Assembly (NCBI GenBank): GCA_003971905.1
Contig: RSEE01000055.1
Location: 1 to 64,000 of the forward strand
DNA from: Moniliella sp. 'wahieum'
Taxonomy: Eukaryota > Basidiomycota > Moniliellomycetes > Moniliellales > Moniliellaceae
Reading direction: 5' to 3'
DNA: 64,000 nt
Below the pieces are notes generated by a model. The model was given only the letters and a program-made list of their open reading frames with translations. It ran no database searches and was not told the DNA's origin. This document shows, in pieces, positions 9,784 through 21,313 of the stretch (positions are counted from its first letter, which is position 1; each line of letters opens with the position of its first letter). A program made the translations under genes and the position numbers.

Positions 9784-12637
9784 CGCGTGTGCTCTTTGTC
9801 CTGTTGGCTGCACTCGTTTCGCATTTGGCCTTGGCTGTTCTGGGGTGAAGTGGATAATTTGGAATGCTATATCCAGCTAATATCACTACGACTTGCTTCT
9901 GCCTGATAATAGAGCCCAGCAAATGGATGATTGGCTGAGATTGACAATGCGCGTTGCATCGCCCTGTGGATGTGGAGGCTTGGCCTGGAAGCCCTAAGCT
10001 ACGAGCGTCGTCCGGCAACTACGTCGTTGGAATGGGTGCTAAACGACACGTGGGCCGGGTGAGTTGGGGCTGCAACAAGACACTTTTATGACCTGTACAG
10101 GCAACAGACATATGTATGTCGATCCGTCTTGTCGTCTCTGACCTTCGACCTACTGACCTGGTCCATGGCGAACGCACATGGAGAGAACGCGCATGGGGGA
10201 TCTTGCGCTTGGCAAGACAGCTGTCCAGTGGGTGGGGGCAGCACATATAACGGGCGCAGGCGCAGAGAAGCGTGCGCCCAGGTCTTGTGACTGCGTTGGC
10301 GGGGCGGTCAATGAACTAAGAGCCTCATCACTGGGCTGGAGGGGATGGTGGTTTGACGCTCACTTTGGGACTCAGATTGCGCACATCCGTGCCACAGTCT
10401 GATGGATGGAGGCGATAAGGTGGTGTTATAGGGGGGGGGCACGGCAATAAGAGCCAGCGCGAGGCGAGGCGTTGGTACGGGTCACTGCGGGCTGGCTCGC
10501 CTAACCAACACATCTACACTTCGTTGCGCCTAAATCAAGCATGTCCCCATCGATCTGTCTCCGACCAAGATCGAATCCCTTCCGTAGGAGGGCTGACAAG
10601 CTCCGTGCGTGGGCTTTGAGTCCCTACTGATTTTATCCCACTTCAAATGTTCGGTATTTGGTCTTGAACGCCAATGAGCTCGAAGTTGGGCTGCCTGATC
10701 TGGACGTCAGTTTCTTAATCCGAGCGCCTCCTTCTCGTTGTTAGGTTCTCCCCTCATACCTTTTCGTTCTTGCTGAGGGTGAAGAACCTGCCGATTTAGA
10801 ACTTGTGCCCTTTCGTGTTTGACTGTTCCTGTTCCCAACTGAGCGTGGGAACATTTCCCCAATCCTCGATCTGTGCTCCTTTTTGAGACCTTTTCGGCTT
10901 TATTCCTTCCTCTTTCTATATACGCGTTGCATGTTGATTCCTCAAAGTCAATGTCTATAAGTAGCCTTTGTTCTATGTTCTTTCTTCTAGCGGGTCCTTG
11001 GTCATTTTGACCACCATCTCCTTGCAATCCATCCTTGACCGACCGGGAAACACCCGCGTTACTCAGTAGGGTTTAGCAATCACCTCTTGGTCTTCTCGAA
11101 TCCTTTCGTCCAGGCAACCTATGCCGTCGATCTCCCTCCAGTTTGCAGTCTCCTTTGATGTGTATGGATCCCGCGGCGATCCAACTCAAGCATTGAGTTA
11201 TTCTGTGACAGAGTTGAGTTTTTCTGTGGCAGGGGGCCTATCGGACCCTTTCTTTGTCTGCGTCAACCTTGGGGACAACCTTTAGGTTCCGTATATTCAG
11301 GCACGTAGTTTTGCTTGTTCCGATGTGTATGCAACCTTGCCACACGAGCCGGTGCCAATTGAGAGACGTCTCACCTCTTCGTCTCTGGCTCCGCTTGGAT
11401 CAGCCAATACTGTTCAAGCTCGAAAAACCGTGAGTGATTCCCCCCCGTCTCCAATAAAGGGAAAGCGTTCCGAACCCGTGGGTTGGGCTCCAGTCGGGGC
11501 CCGCCCATGACAACTGTTTTGTCATTCGTGCCGCTCAGGCTGAGCTTCTTCTCTTGCGGGAGCACTAGCACACGTTTTGTTTTGTTGTGCGTGTGCTGTC
11601 TTGAGCCACTGCGGGTGGCTTCTGCGTTCGGGCCAACTCTATGTCCCTTTAGTTCCTCGGCCTCATCACTGGGCCTCAGGCCTATAGGAGTTTTGTCGGT
11701 TGTTTTCCCGTTTCTGTTTTGCTTGTTGCGCAGCCGTGCTCATAGTGGCGACAGGCTGCTTGACGTTGCTCTATAAGTGTGGTTCGCTTGGTCTACCACC
11801 ACCGCCACTAGTGCGTTTGCATTGCCCTCGAAGAGACCATCATGCAGCAGGCCTCAGGGATGTCGATCATCGATGATTCCAGATCTCATCATCCTGTCCT
11901 GTGCGGTTTGACGCATGGCAGCCTCCCGCTCCTGCGCTTAGTACTTATAGTGCTGACGCGCTGACGGCTTTTCGCCGGCACTTCGTGCGTCCCCCTGCTG
12001 GTGGGCACAGTGGGGTTATTGCTAGTGGTGCTCTCGTGTGGGATATGGCCGAGCGGGGTAGGACGCTGTGCTGTCTCCAAGGTACGGGTAACTGGCAACC
12101 CAAGCACGGCAGGCACCTCGCGCCATGCCCATCCGACAGACGGCAAGGCGCTCGATGAGCCGATTCGGATCGCCCTCTTGGCCTGGGCTCACCCCCCCGA
12201 CTCACCTCGCGCTCCGCTCCAAGACGCAACCCGACCCACCAGCACAGGGGCGCCGTGCCGCGCCTGGGTGTGTGCGCCCACAGCGGTGTGGTGCTTGCAC
12301 AGCGCAGGGGCGTGTGGTGCGCCACGCGGTGCGGTGAGTGGCCAGATGCGGGCGCGGGCCGGCAGCGGATCCATCACGCATGGCGCACATCACGCATGAG
12401 CACTTTGAACATTCCACCTGGAGCGCACTGGGTTCTGGGCCATGCGCTCGCCCGGCCGACCAGCCAGCCAACCAGGCAGCCCAGCCGGCAGAACCACAGC
12501 CAGAACACCCGCCGTTGTTCCTGGGTGTTCACACATTCACATTGGAGCCCATCTTGCCACTCCAGTGCGCTTCCCACCGCCATCTCCACCTCCACCTCCA
12601 CCTCCACCACCCTCTCTCCCCCCCTCCTCCCGTCCCC
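9784..12637. other. 2.85-kb gap without a recognised gene
   Basis: No family motif was found on either strand. The part from about 10.5 to 11.8 kb is visibly more AT-rich and stop-rich. An imperfect two-copy repeat of a ttgagttnttctgtg.cag unit lies at about 11193-11236. The last few hundred bases are CT-rich and form the leader of ERG27. Confidence 0.5.
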
Positions 12638-14500
12638 ATGGCGTCGCGCAACCCCGCTGCTGGCGCTGCGGCCGACCGCGAGGCGCCGCGGCCCGTCATC
12701 CTCGTCACGGGCGCCAACAGTGGTGTAGGACTTGGGATCTGTGAGCGGCTGCTTGTGCAGTTCAGTTCTCGGATCCCACTCCGCCCGACACGCTGGGCTG
12801 TGTGCCGGCACGTGCGCCGGCGGTTTGCCGAGCCGGTGCGACGCCGTTTGCTGCGAGCAACGGGATCGTGTTGGTGCTGGGGTGCCGGAACCCCGTCAAG
12901 GCGCACAAGGCGCGTACCCAGCTGCTCAACCTCCTTGCGCACCTTGCCACGTTACCTGACGATGCGCCTACTCCGACGCACGTGCCGCGCCACTGGCTCG
13001 CCCACCCGCCGCCGTTTATCAATGCGCCGCTCGCGCCGCCTGCGCCTGTGTCCGAGGCCGAGGAGGATGCCGATGCCGACGCCGGCGTCGGGGCCAACAC
13101 TACCCCCGGATCGCTCGCTAGCTTGGGCAGTGTGCCGACCGCGTCGCCTTCGGTGCAAGATGCGTCGGATGCGCATTCGTTTGCCGTTGCGGTGGCGGCG
13201 AGCATGCGGCGTCGGCGGGAGCGCACGGCGGCGGTGCTATCGGCCGCGTCGGGCAGAACGCTCGGCGGCCGTGTGGCGGCAGAACGGAGGGCGTCAGCGT
13301 CGGCGCGCCAGGCTGCGTTGGTAGGTACGAACGATGCGCGTACGCGCGGGGCGTTTCGGCGTCGGTTTGCCACGCGCACCGTGGTGGAGATTGCGTCGAT
13401 TGATTTGGGCAGCATGGCGAGCACGCTGCGCTGTGCCGAGGCGGTGAGTGATCGGTGGGGGTACGTGACGCACGTGGTGTTGAATGCGGTCTGGCCGCAT
13501 GGCAGGGCATTGATTGGCTAGCGATGACGTGGGAGTTTGCCAAGGGCTTCCGCGAGGCCGTGACGCGGCCGCGGTACAAAAAGCAGCGCGCTGGCGACAT
13601 TGGCAAGGATGGACTGGGGTACGTGTGGCAATGCAATGTGGGTGCGCACTACATGTTGGCGCGGGCGCTGTTGCCCGCGTTCCGCAAAAGCCCCTTTGCC
13701 GAGCCGGGACGCATCATCTGGACCGGCTCAATCGAGGCACAGGAAGAATTTTACCACCCAGACGACTACCAGTGCCGCGACCCGGCCCGCTCGCCGCACA
13801 CGTACGAGTCGACCAAGTTCCAGTGCGAGATCGCGGCGCTGGGGATGGAGGAACGGTTACGGCTCGAGGAGGAGTACAGCCTGTCGCGCAGCGCCAGCGG
13901 GCGCACCCCCCGTTGGCGCCAAACCTGGTCATGCCAGTACCGCGTCGCCGACGCCCGTTGTGCGCAACACCAAGTCCCCGCGCGTGCTACTGAGCCACCC
14001 GGGATTGTGAAGAGCGAGATGTTTACCGCGTACCTGGGTGCGCTCCTCTCCTTCTTTCAGCTGATGGCCATGTACCTTGCCCGCTGGCTCATGTCGCCGT
14101 ACCATGTCGTCACGGGCTACAAGGCCGGCATTGCCGCTGTGTTTCTGTGTGCCGCACCCAGCGCGCGCATCGCCGAGCTTGCGCCCCATGGCGAGCACCG
14201 TTTCTCCCCGGAATGTGACGTTTGGGGCAACGAGTATGTGCAGCGTGGGTTGTGGACCGGTGGGCGTTGCCGCCTGCCCAACACCCTGCCCATCTCCCCG
14301 ACCTGAGCGAGGACAAGACGGAGGAGGACAAAGGCGCGGGCGCAACTACGATGCAACTGGCTCGGGACTTGATCAATAAGCTGGAAGCAGTGGCAGGAGA
14401 TACGTGGACCAAGGCCGGGGCCGGACAGCTGCCTCCGTTTGTGGAAGACGAACCAGAATGGAGTGACGAGGCGACCGCGCCGCTCCCGGCCCCCCAGTAA
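12638..14500 (+). CDS. ERG27: 3-keto-steroid reductase Erg27
   Basis: A short-chain dehydrogenase that reduces the 3-keto group in sterol C4-demethylation, at the ER/lipid-droplet membrane. The start is ATG 12638 (MASRNPAAGAAADRE). Motifs are VILVTGANSGVGLGICERL (NAD(P)-binding TGxxxGxG), GIVLVLGCRNPVKA, THVVLNAGL-GIDW, and YESTK with catalytic Tyr/Lys at 13803-13817. The long acidic/Ala-rich insertion after residue about 130 and the membrane-associated segment LSFFQLMAMYLARWL are typical of fungal Erg27. No intron is needed. Six frame breaks (12771, 13488, 13906-13911, 13934, 14001-14003, 14247-14249) all have missing-base polarity and lie in G or C runs. The repaired frame ends PLPAPQ at TAA 14498-14500. 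Its 3' end faces the ALT gene. Confidence 0.88.
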
Positions 14501-14827
14501 AGGAGAAACGACCCCTCCCCCTACTATATCCACGCCTCACTTGCCTTTCTGGGTTCCTTGGCGCTACCTATTAGCTCTGTGGACCACCTGAGCTCTTTAC
14601 CCTCTTCCTTGCTTTATCTTTCTTTGGACTCTCGACCCATTTCAACATGTGTCCCGTTGAATTGCACCTACTTCCTCCCCCCGCCTCCCCCTGCTCTCTA
14701 AGTACAGGCTAGGCCAGTCGGGCGTGCCGGCCATTGAAATATAGGATAGGATCGAGAGATGAGCAAATAGCATGGCTTGTTGGGTGAAAAACGCCCCGGA
14801 AGAACTTGGGGTTTCTTTTTTTCGGTG
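14501..14827. other. convergent 3' flanks of ERG27 and ALT
   Basis: A 327-bp pyrimidine-rich spacer between two convergent genes. No further gene is seen. Confidence 0.6.
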
Positions 14828-17080
14828 TCACTCGTACTGCGCAATAAAGTCACGGTGGAATTTGCTGAAGCGCTGGACAAATGTATCGGACTCTTTGGCG
14901 AGGAAGGTGGTGCGGAAGAACATACGGCCGGACGCAGTGGGGTCCTTGCCAAAGCCCGAGCCGGGGATGACGCAGATGCCCGTAGCATCCAGCAGGGCAA
15001 AGCAGTAAAATTCATCGGCCTTGCGCCCGGCCTGCTCGGCAGCGAGCAACGCTTTGGGCGGCAAGTCGACCTCGGGGAAGAGGTACATGCTGCCCTGAGC
15101 CTCGCCACACAGCATGCGCGGCAGCGCATCGAACGCTTCTTGCATTTTACGCGAGCGGGATTGGAGTGTGTGAAGAATGGTGTCGCGTTCTTGAGCCCAG
15201 AGCGCATACGAAGGTTCCCCTCCTGTGGCGGCTTGACCATAATGTCCACGCCAATCTGGCCCTGTACCGGCGGGCAAAGGGAGATGGAAGCCATCTTGTA
15301 AATCTCCGCTTGGACCGCACGGTCAAAGTTGGTCAGTTCAAAGTACCGCCGCGCCGGCCGCATTCGCCAGCAAAGCCCTTGGAAATGGAGTGGAAGGAAG
15401 CGAGTTCGACTTGGTGCGCGATCGCCCGTTCGGCCGGGTCGGACGAAGCGGCAAAGTCAAGCAAAACTTTTTTGAACGAGACAAAGGGACGGGAGGCGGT
15501 GTGTGTAGATGTTGGGCTGGTACACTTCGTCCGCAAACACAACGAGGCGTTTTTGGTGGGCCAAACGGAGGACATCGGCAATGTTGTCGTAGGACATGAC
15601 GATGCCCGTTGGGTTGCCCGGGTTGATCACCACTACCGCGCGTACATCCGTGCCATTAGCCTGGGCCTGATCAATTTCCTTGGCCAGCAGCGGCACGTCC
15701 AGCTCCCACTCCTTGTCCGGGTTGAGCTGGTACCGCACCGGCTCGGCCGACAGCACACGCAGCGTCGCACTGTACAATGGGTACTGCGGGATGGGGATCG
15801 CGACGCCCACCGAAGGCGAGGAGACCAGGACCTGCAGAATCAACTGAATCCCCGCGACGCACCGGCAGTAAGGAAAATGTGGTCGGGCGAGGTAGCGTGG
15901 CCATCGCGTTCTGTAGCCAAGGGGGAAGAATGGGGGGGGGGGGGGGGGCGTTACACGGTCAGTGGTTGTCGGGGCAAAAGAAGAGGAAACAGAGTAACAT
16001 ACGGGAAATGTACTCGGCCACGTGTTGGCGGATGGTGTGGGCGCCCATGGACTGGGAGTAAGCGCCGACGGAGCCAACGTCGGCAAGGATGTCCTTGGCG
16101 CGTTGAATGGCGTCGGCGGGGAAGACGGCGCGACAGCCGGTTGGTCCATGAGCGAAGGCAGCTCCGTCAGTGCGGCGACTTGGCGCCAAAAGGTGAGTGG
16201 GGGCTGGGCAAGCGCAGGCTGTTGCTGTGGATTGCCAATGTTGCAGTACACGACCGAGTCAAACGGAAGGCCATCGTTGTCGGTCTTGCCGGCGAGGTGG
16301 GCTTTGCGCAGGCGGTCGGCATAGTGCGTCGCGCGCACGGCCAGCTCGCCGCGCACGGCGTACTCGGCCTCGCGCACGGCGGGGTTGATGGACTCGAGGG
16401 AGAGCACGGGCTGGTACTTGGTGAGGGTGGCCGTGGTGGTGGCCATGGTGCGGACCGAGGAGAGCGAAACGAAAGGCTGGTGGGGCAGAAGGAGCAAAGA
16501 AGCAGCGACGCGGGGTCAGCAAGCAGCTACACAAATGACAGCCGGCACACTGGCCGCCTGCGGACCCTGCGTCCAGCGCCTCACACTGCCCCCATGCCCG
16601 CCCGGCCGCGATATAAGACACCCTCTCCTTTGCCCGCCGGCCCCGGCGGGCAAGCGGGCAAGCGGAGATAGAGTCAGACGACCAAGATCAGCGTGACTGG
16701 GTCACTGACGCGTGAGGCCAGCCCCCGCTCCCGGCCACAGGCCCGCGTCATAGGCGAGCACAAGCACGACTGCCACACCCGCTCGCCATGGCACGGGTGC
16801 TTTACGCGTCGGCGCAGGGGGGTGGAAGATGGGCGGCGGGAGGCACAGAAGCGCACGGGGGGGGGGATGCAGTGAGGAAGCGCAAGGCACGGAGCACGTT
16901 GGGACCGCCGAGGCCAGGGGCCGGTGGGGGAGCGGGAGGCAGAAGCTTCAATGGGAAACCTTCCCAGTGCCCCCCGATCATGCAGATCATGCGCAGGGGA
17001 TGGGCCGCACGAGCGAGCAAGAGACGTACCTGGACCGCGAGGCGGCGTGAGGAGACGGTGGGAAAGCGCAGAGCAGGCAT
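14828..17080 (-). CDS. ALT1: alanine aminotransferase (glutamate-pyruvate transaminase), probable mitochondrial form
   Basis: A PLP-dependent class I/II aminotransferase that interconverts alanine/2-oxoglutarate and pyruvate/glutamate. Motifs in order are LESINPAVREAEYAVRGEL, VVYCNIGNPQQ, FPADAIQRAKDIL, GAYSQSMG, VVVINPGNPTG, VFADEVYQ, and SFHSISKGF with the PLP-binding Lys at 15378-15380. The end is RFSKFHRDFIAQYE at TGA 14828-14830. A small intron near 15900-16005 carries a run of 17 G on plus. A proposed first exon at 17030-17080 (MPALRFPTVSSRRLAVQ, strong GTACGT donor) joins in phase to PFVSLSSVRTM through a 553-bp intron (16477-17029), making an Arg/Ser-rich mitochondrial presequence. 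An internal ATG at 16444-16446 could start a cytosolic form. Several missing-base frame breaks (about 16130, 15850-15853, 15344, 15220) and one two-base break (about 15525). Confidence 0.85.
15932..15948. repeat. 17-nt poly-G tract in ALT intron
   Basis: An uninterrupted run of 17 G on plus (C on the coding strand), just upstream of the 3' splice site of an ALT intron. Confidence 0.9.
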
Positions 17081-18121
17081 GGCGATGAGCGGGCGAGAGC
17101 GCAAACAAGGGCGGAAGCACACTGATAAGGCTCAAGAGGCTCAAGAGATTCAAGAGACGAGGAGCGAGGCAGATTGCAAGTGGAGGAGGACGACGTGCAC
17201 GGCGACCACGACGTGGTATAAGCGGGCAGCAGCAGGGGGTGGGGACGGATGTGTGTGCGGGGAGGAACAGGCAGCTGCCAGCACCACTCACTAGGCAAGG
17301 TCGTGGTGGGGATCGTGGTGTGTGCCGCCGTCGGTGGCTTCAACAGCTTCCCCAACTGGACTGGACTGGACGGGGCTGTCGCGTGGCGGGAGAGGATGGG
17401 GCGGGGGACTGGTCAGCTGCCCACCGCCGCGCCTTTTTGCGCTTTGCTTTGGTGATGCTTCTGTTCACTGCACGGCTCAGGCTGAGCCTCAGCGCCCAGG
17501 TGGGGATGGCTGGATGGACTTTTTTCTTACTCCGGCCGTGCTGTTCTGTTGTGCCCACCCACTCGCCAAATAAATCCGCGTCGAATTCCCACGCAACACG
17601 CTGCCGGCCGGCGAAAAAAAAGCCAGGGTGGCGGTTTGATTCGCCGCGCTTTGCACCGATGATCGATGGGGCGGCGGATGTGATGAGGTGGAGCGGGGCG
17701 GATTGAAAGTTGCCATGCGAGGGCGATGTGATGTAGATATCAATGCGACGAACTGCCAGGCAGGCGCAGGTGCGAGTCACTTGCTGGTGAGCGCCAGGCA
17801 CATGGCTGCGCCCGTCTCTGCTAGGTATTAGCTACTGCTGCCCGACGATCGTCGCATCGCCAACGATCCACCACTCCCGCACGGCGCCCGTGTGCCCCCC
17901 CCCCCCCGCACCGGCAATGGGGTACGCTGGTACCCGTGCACATGAAACCAGCTCTTCTCGTCACCCGCACTGGCATCAGCCAGCCCACACTTGAACCCAA
18001 CCCACAGTACCCCGTACTCCGTACTCCGTCGCGTACTCAACTCAGGCCTCAACCCGCGCCGCGCACCTCCTGCCCCCCTCCCTCCCCCCCCTCCCCCCGC
18101 GCGCTTGCCTCCCCCAGCGCC
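17081..18121. promoter_or_regulatory. divergent intergenic region ALT / LAG1
   Basis: A 1-kb spacer between divergent starts. It contains a 13-nt C run at 17895-17907 and a tgtgatgtag/tgtgatgag-rich stretch (about 17680-17735). No conserved coding frame is seen. Confidence 0.5.
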
Positions 18122-19102
18122 ATGCCCCTCCCTGCCACGTCCGACGGCTTGCGCCCGCGCAACCCCCAGCCCCCTCCACCCCACCAGCATGGCCCAGCCG
18201 CCCAAGTGGCCAGTGGCCAGCTGCTGCCATCCTCCCCGAGCTGGTGCGGTATGGCAAGGGGGTGCTGGACCTTGTCTTTATTGGCTTCTACATTGTCGTG
18301 TTTAGCTTTCTGCGGCAAGGTCTGATGCTGTGGGTGTTCAAGCCGTTTGCTGCGCGCTATGTGCAAGGAAACGTAAAGAAACAAGAGCGGATTATGGAGC
18401 AGTGCTATGCGATTACCTATTGGGGTGCGTTTGGTCTGATTGGGCTGTATGTCATGTCGTTCCAAGAGTCGTGGTGGTACGACTTTAAGCATTTCTGGCT
18501 GCGCTATCCCCACTGGCTCATGCGCCCCGAACTCAAGGTATACTACCTTCTCCAAGGCTCCTACTGGCTGCACCAGGCATTGGTCATGCTCCTGCGTCTC
18601 GAGGCACCGCGGAAAGACTACTACGAGCTGGTGGCCCACCACTTGGTTACCCTCTGGCTCATCGGCTGGAGCTATGGGATCAACCTCACCATGATTGGCA
18701 CCACCGTCTTTGTTGCCATGGACATTCCCGATACGTTTTTGGGTACCAGCAAGCTGATGAATTACCTTGATGTCAGCCACTGGGTCCAGGGGCCCTTCTT
18801 CCTCTTCTTTATGGGCATTTGGTCCTACTTCCGCATCTACCTCTCTGCTCTAACTCTGTACTCGGTATACACCGACTTTTGGCTCATCCCAAAGCACGCC
18901 ATGGTGTTACAGCCCAGGACGGGTGCTTGGCTGGCACCTTGGATGCGATGGCAAATCTTTGCGCCCCTCTTCCTCCTTTTGCTCCTCAACATTTTCTGGT
19001 ACGTGCTCATCTGGCGCATCCTCATCCGCACCACGCGGGGGGTGTACGAGGACGAGCGAGAGGGAGGAGGAAACGCCCGAGGTGGAAGCCAAGTCTTCCT
19101 GA
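18122..19102 (+). CDS. LAG1: ceramide synthase Lag1/Lac1 (TLC domain)
   Basis: An ER multi-pass enzyme that N-acylates sphingoid bases with long acyl-CoA. The TLC/Lag1p motif is clear: ELVAHHLVTLWLIGWSYG, with the catalytic His-His at 18637-18642, followed by NLTMIGTTVFVAMDIPDTFL and LGTSKLMNYL. Several hydrophobic helices surround it, and the typical WWYDFKHFW segment precedes it. I take ATG 18122 (MPLPATSDGLRPRN) as the start; it needs one missing base near 18200 to enter the TLC frame. An ATG at 18189 (MAQPPKW) is an alternative. One more base near 19061 turns the C-terminus into the acidic DEREEEETPEVEAKSS, ending TGA 19100-19102. Acidic tails are usual for fungal Lag1 proteins. Confidence 0.92.
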
Positions 19103-20820
19103 GCCCTCACGCACGACTCGTAACGCTCAGCATGCTTCCCAGTACGGCGGCAGCATGCTTGTACGCGCGCCCTCCCCACTTTCAGCCACGCCCCCATCCC
19201 ATTCTTGTCGCAGTAATATAATTGCCCTCCGCTATTATGCTTGTATCTGCCGTCGATCCACCCGCCCTTTCTCGGACCGGACTGGCTTGACAACCGCAAT
19301 GCTGGGACATGTAGCCGTTGTCCGTTCAGCTGCAGGCATTGGCCGCCCCGCCCGCTCTGCACCCTACCGTCGGGCGGGGGTGACGCACAGTTCAGTTGAA
19401 CTGGGCAAGGCCAACGCCATCTCGGCTCTCACTATTCCATCGCGCTGGCACGTGCTGTAGCCACACTGGCTCGTTAGACCCTCGTCCCTGCGGCTTGCAG
19501 AGCAAGATGGAAGCGATCAGCACAGAGGGGGTTCGTTGCTCTGTGCTTTTCCTATCCCGCAAAAAGGAGAAGGACGAGAGGGGCAGAGAGCCTAGCAGAG
19601 CGTACGAGTATACCAAACAAGACGTGCAGCTACACTACTTGGGTTGGCCGGGATGTGTAGGGGCAGGGATAGGGGGAAGGCGAGCAAGACCATGTGACGA
19701 GACTGATTGTGCACCCTCCTCGTCTCGCCCTCTTGGTCCCACCCACTGGCAGCACCGGCTCCCTTTTGCACTTTGGTCGTCGCGGTGGGCCTCGGGCAGG
19801 CGGTTGGGACCCTATGACTCGGTGTGACATATGTGTCGTGAGACTGTCCTCGTTGCGGCTGTAATGCATGTCAAGCGTGAAGCTTGAAGCTTGAAAGCGA
19901 GTGAGTACTTAGTCGATGAAATCTGAGAACGATATGCGATAGCCGTTAAACGACGTTACACACGTCAAACATTAATGCCCCCGGAAAGATACGGGGGAGG
20001 CGCTCGAAGGCCACTGGCGCCTCGCGGCGGCGGGGCGGTGATTAGTGTGACTAACTTGACTGTACTAGCGGTACTGAACGTACTAACCAACACTGACCAG
20101 TAACTTATTGGGGCTCACGTGCATGTCACAGCCAACACGCTTTGCGTTGTGACTCGGATGTCCTTAACTTTGAACGGAAGGGTTCCTGACAGCTCCGACT
20201 ATGTACCTCGCCGTACATACCCAAAGTGCACGGCAGGCACGGCTGGTCTGGACTCCGATATCTCTGAGTTTTGATATCTGACTAGGACTGGCCTCTGTCT
20301 GGACCCCTCGGCAAAACACCCAGCCAGACACTTTACATGTTACATGGCAGCACGTGGGCCGGTGCGCCAGCCGACATCCCTCCTCGTCCCTACTCGTCGC
20401 CCGACCGACCACCGTTTGGGGGCTGCGCGGCACAGCAGCAGTGTGCATGCTTCCCCTTAACCGTGGCTCGCGCACCAGCCTTCCGCCTGGCCAGGCCCAG
20501 GCCAGCGCGATGCAGATGACGTCACGGTTTTCCGACGGAGCACGCACTGACCTGGTGCCGTCCCACTGGCACACTCACCCCCCGCCACTCATTTAAAAGG
20601 GGAAGCACTCAGCTCGCGGCCAGGCGCCGGCGGCCGCCCAAGTCCGCCACACTGGCCAGGTGCCGAGGGTTGGATGTGTTGGTGCCAAAGAGTTGCGGCG
20701 ACGCTACGCTCCGCAGTGGATGTCGTCCCCTTTAATACCCGCGCCCCTTTTGCGTGCCTCTTATCTTCTCTCCTCCCCCTTCCCCCTCCCCCCCGCCACT
20801 CCCAATTGCGTTGGCCCAAC
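19103..20820. other. 1.7-kb intergenic region
   Basis: No gene recognised. It holds a heptamer repeat (19875-19895) and CACGTG boxes near 20117 and 20351. A stretch rich in tgactaac/gtactaac-like words runs from about 20045 to 20100. The final 150 bp before 20821 is pyrimidine-rich leader. Confidence 0.5.
19875..19895. repeat. heptamer repeat (GCGTGAA + 2x GCTTGAA)
   Basis: One variant and two exact copies of the GCTTGAA unit that is also found at 5750 and 37697. Confidence 0.85.
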
Positions 20821-21313
20821 ATGGTGTGTATTCGCATCCCCCTCCCCCTCCTCTGTGCGTCGTCCGACAAGGAAGAGGACGAAGTCGGAAGAGAATGCTG
20901 ACCCGCTCTTCACTCTGTCTTTGGCAGCCCTCTTTCACTCTTACCATTACCTTCCCAAGTCTGCTCCGCCACCACCTAAGAAGAAGGAGGTGGAGGGCAA
21001 GTGGACGCACTTTTCGGGGTACGTGCTCCACCCGTCGGACGAGGAGGATGTGGCGCCCGCCTTGCGCAACCATTTGGCCAAGGCCATGCCGGAGAATGCA
21101 ATGGCCTATGTTGTTGGCGCCAAGCCCGTTGCTCAACCCAAGACAAGCTCATTTTCCTGGCGCAAGCTCTTGCCTGAAACCGAGGATGATGGATCTTACT
21201 ACGCCATTCGTCCACCTCCTTGGGCCTTTGCACCACCCAAGAAGGAGGAGCCTCCAACCCTCGAATCTGCGTACAAGGCTCTCCGTGAGCTACGGATCCA
21301 GCAAGCGAAATAA
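20821..21313 (+). CDS. small orphan protein, about 130 residues
   Basis: I do not recognise the family. ATG 20821-20823 is followed at once by a donor GTGTGT. The intron 20824-20927 (branch ctgac, CAG) separates the start codon from the rest, as in many small housekeeping genes. The second exon begins PSFTLTITFP and, after one missing base in a CCC run near 20955, continues KSAPPPPKKKEVEGKWTHF. It ends with KALRELRIQQAK at TAA 21311-21313. The body has a proline/lysine linker, a mixed charged domain with WRKLLPETEDDGSYYAIRPP, and an acidic/basic C-terminal helix. No signal peptide or membrane helix is seen. A start codon split off by an intron also occurs in RPS27 in this window. Confidence 0.6.

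Noticed and set aside
10707-11776. Short open frames in the 9.8-12.6 kb gap as a transposon
   Set aside because: No reverse transcriptase, integrase, transposase or terminal repeats could be seen; composition alone is not enough.
12638-14500. ERG27 as a pseudogene
   Set aside because: All six breaks have the same polarity and every catalytic motif is intact. The same pattern affects RPL19 and others, so sequence error fits better than gene death.
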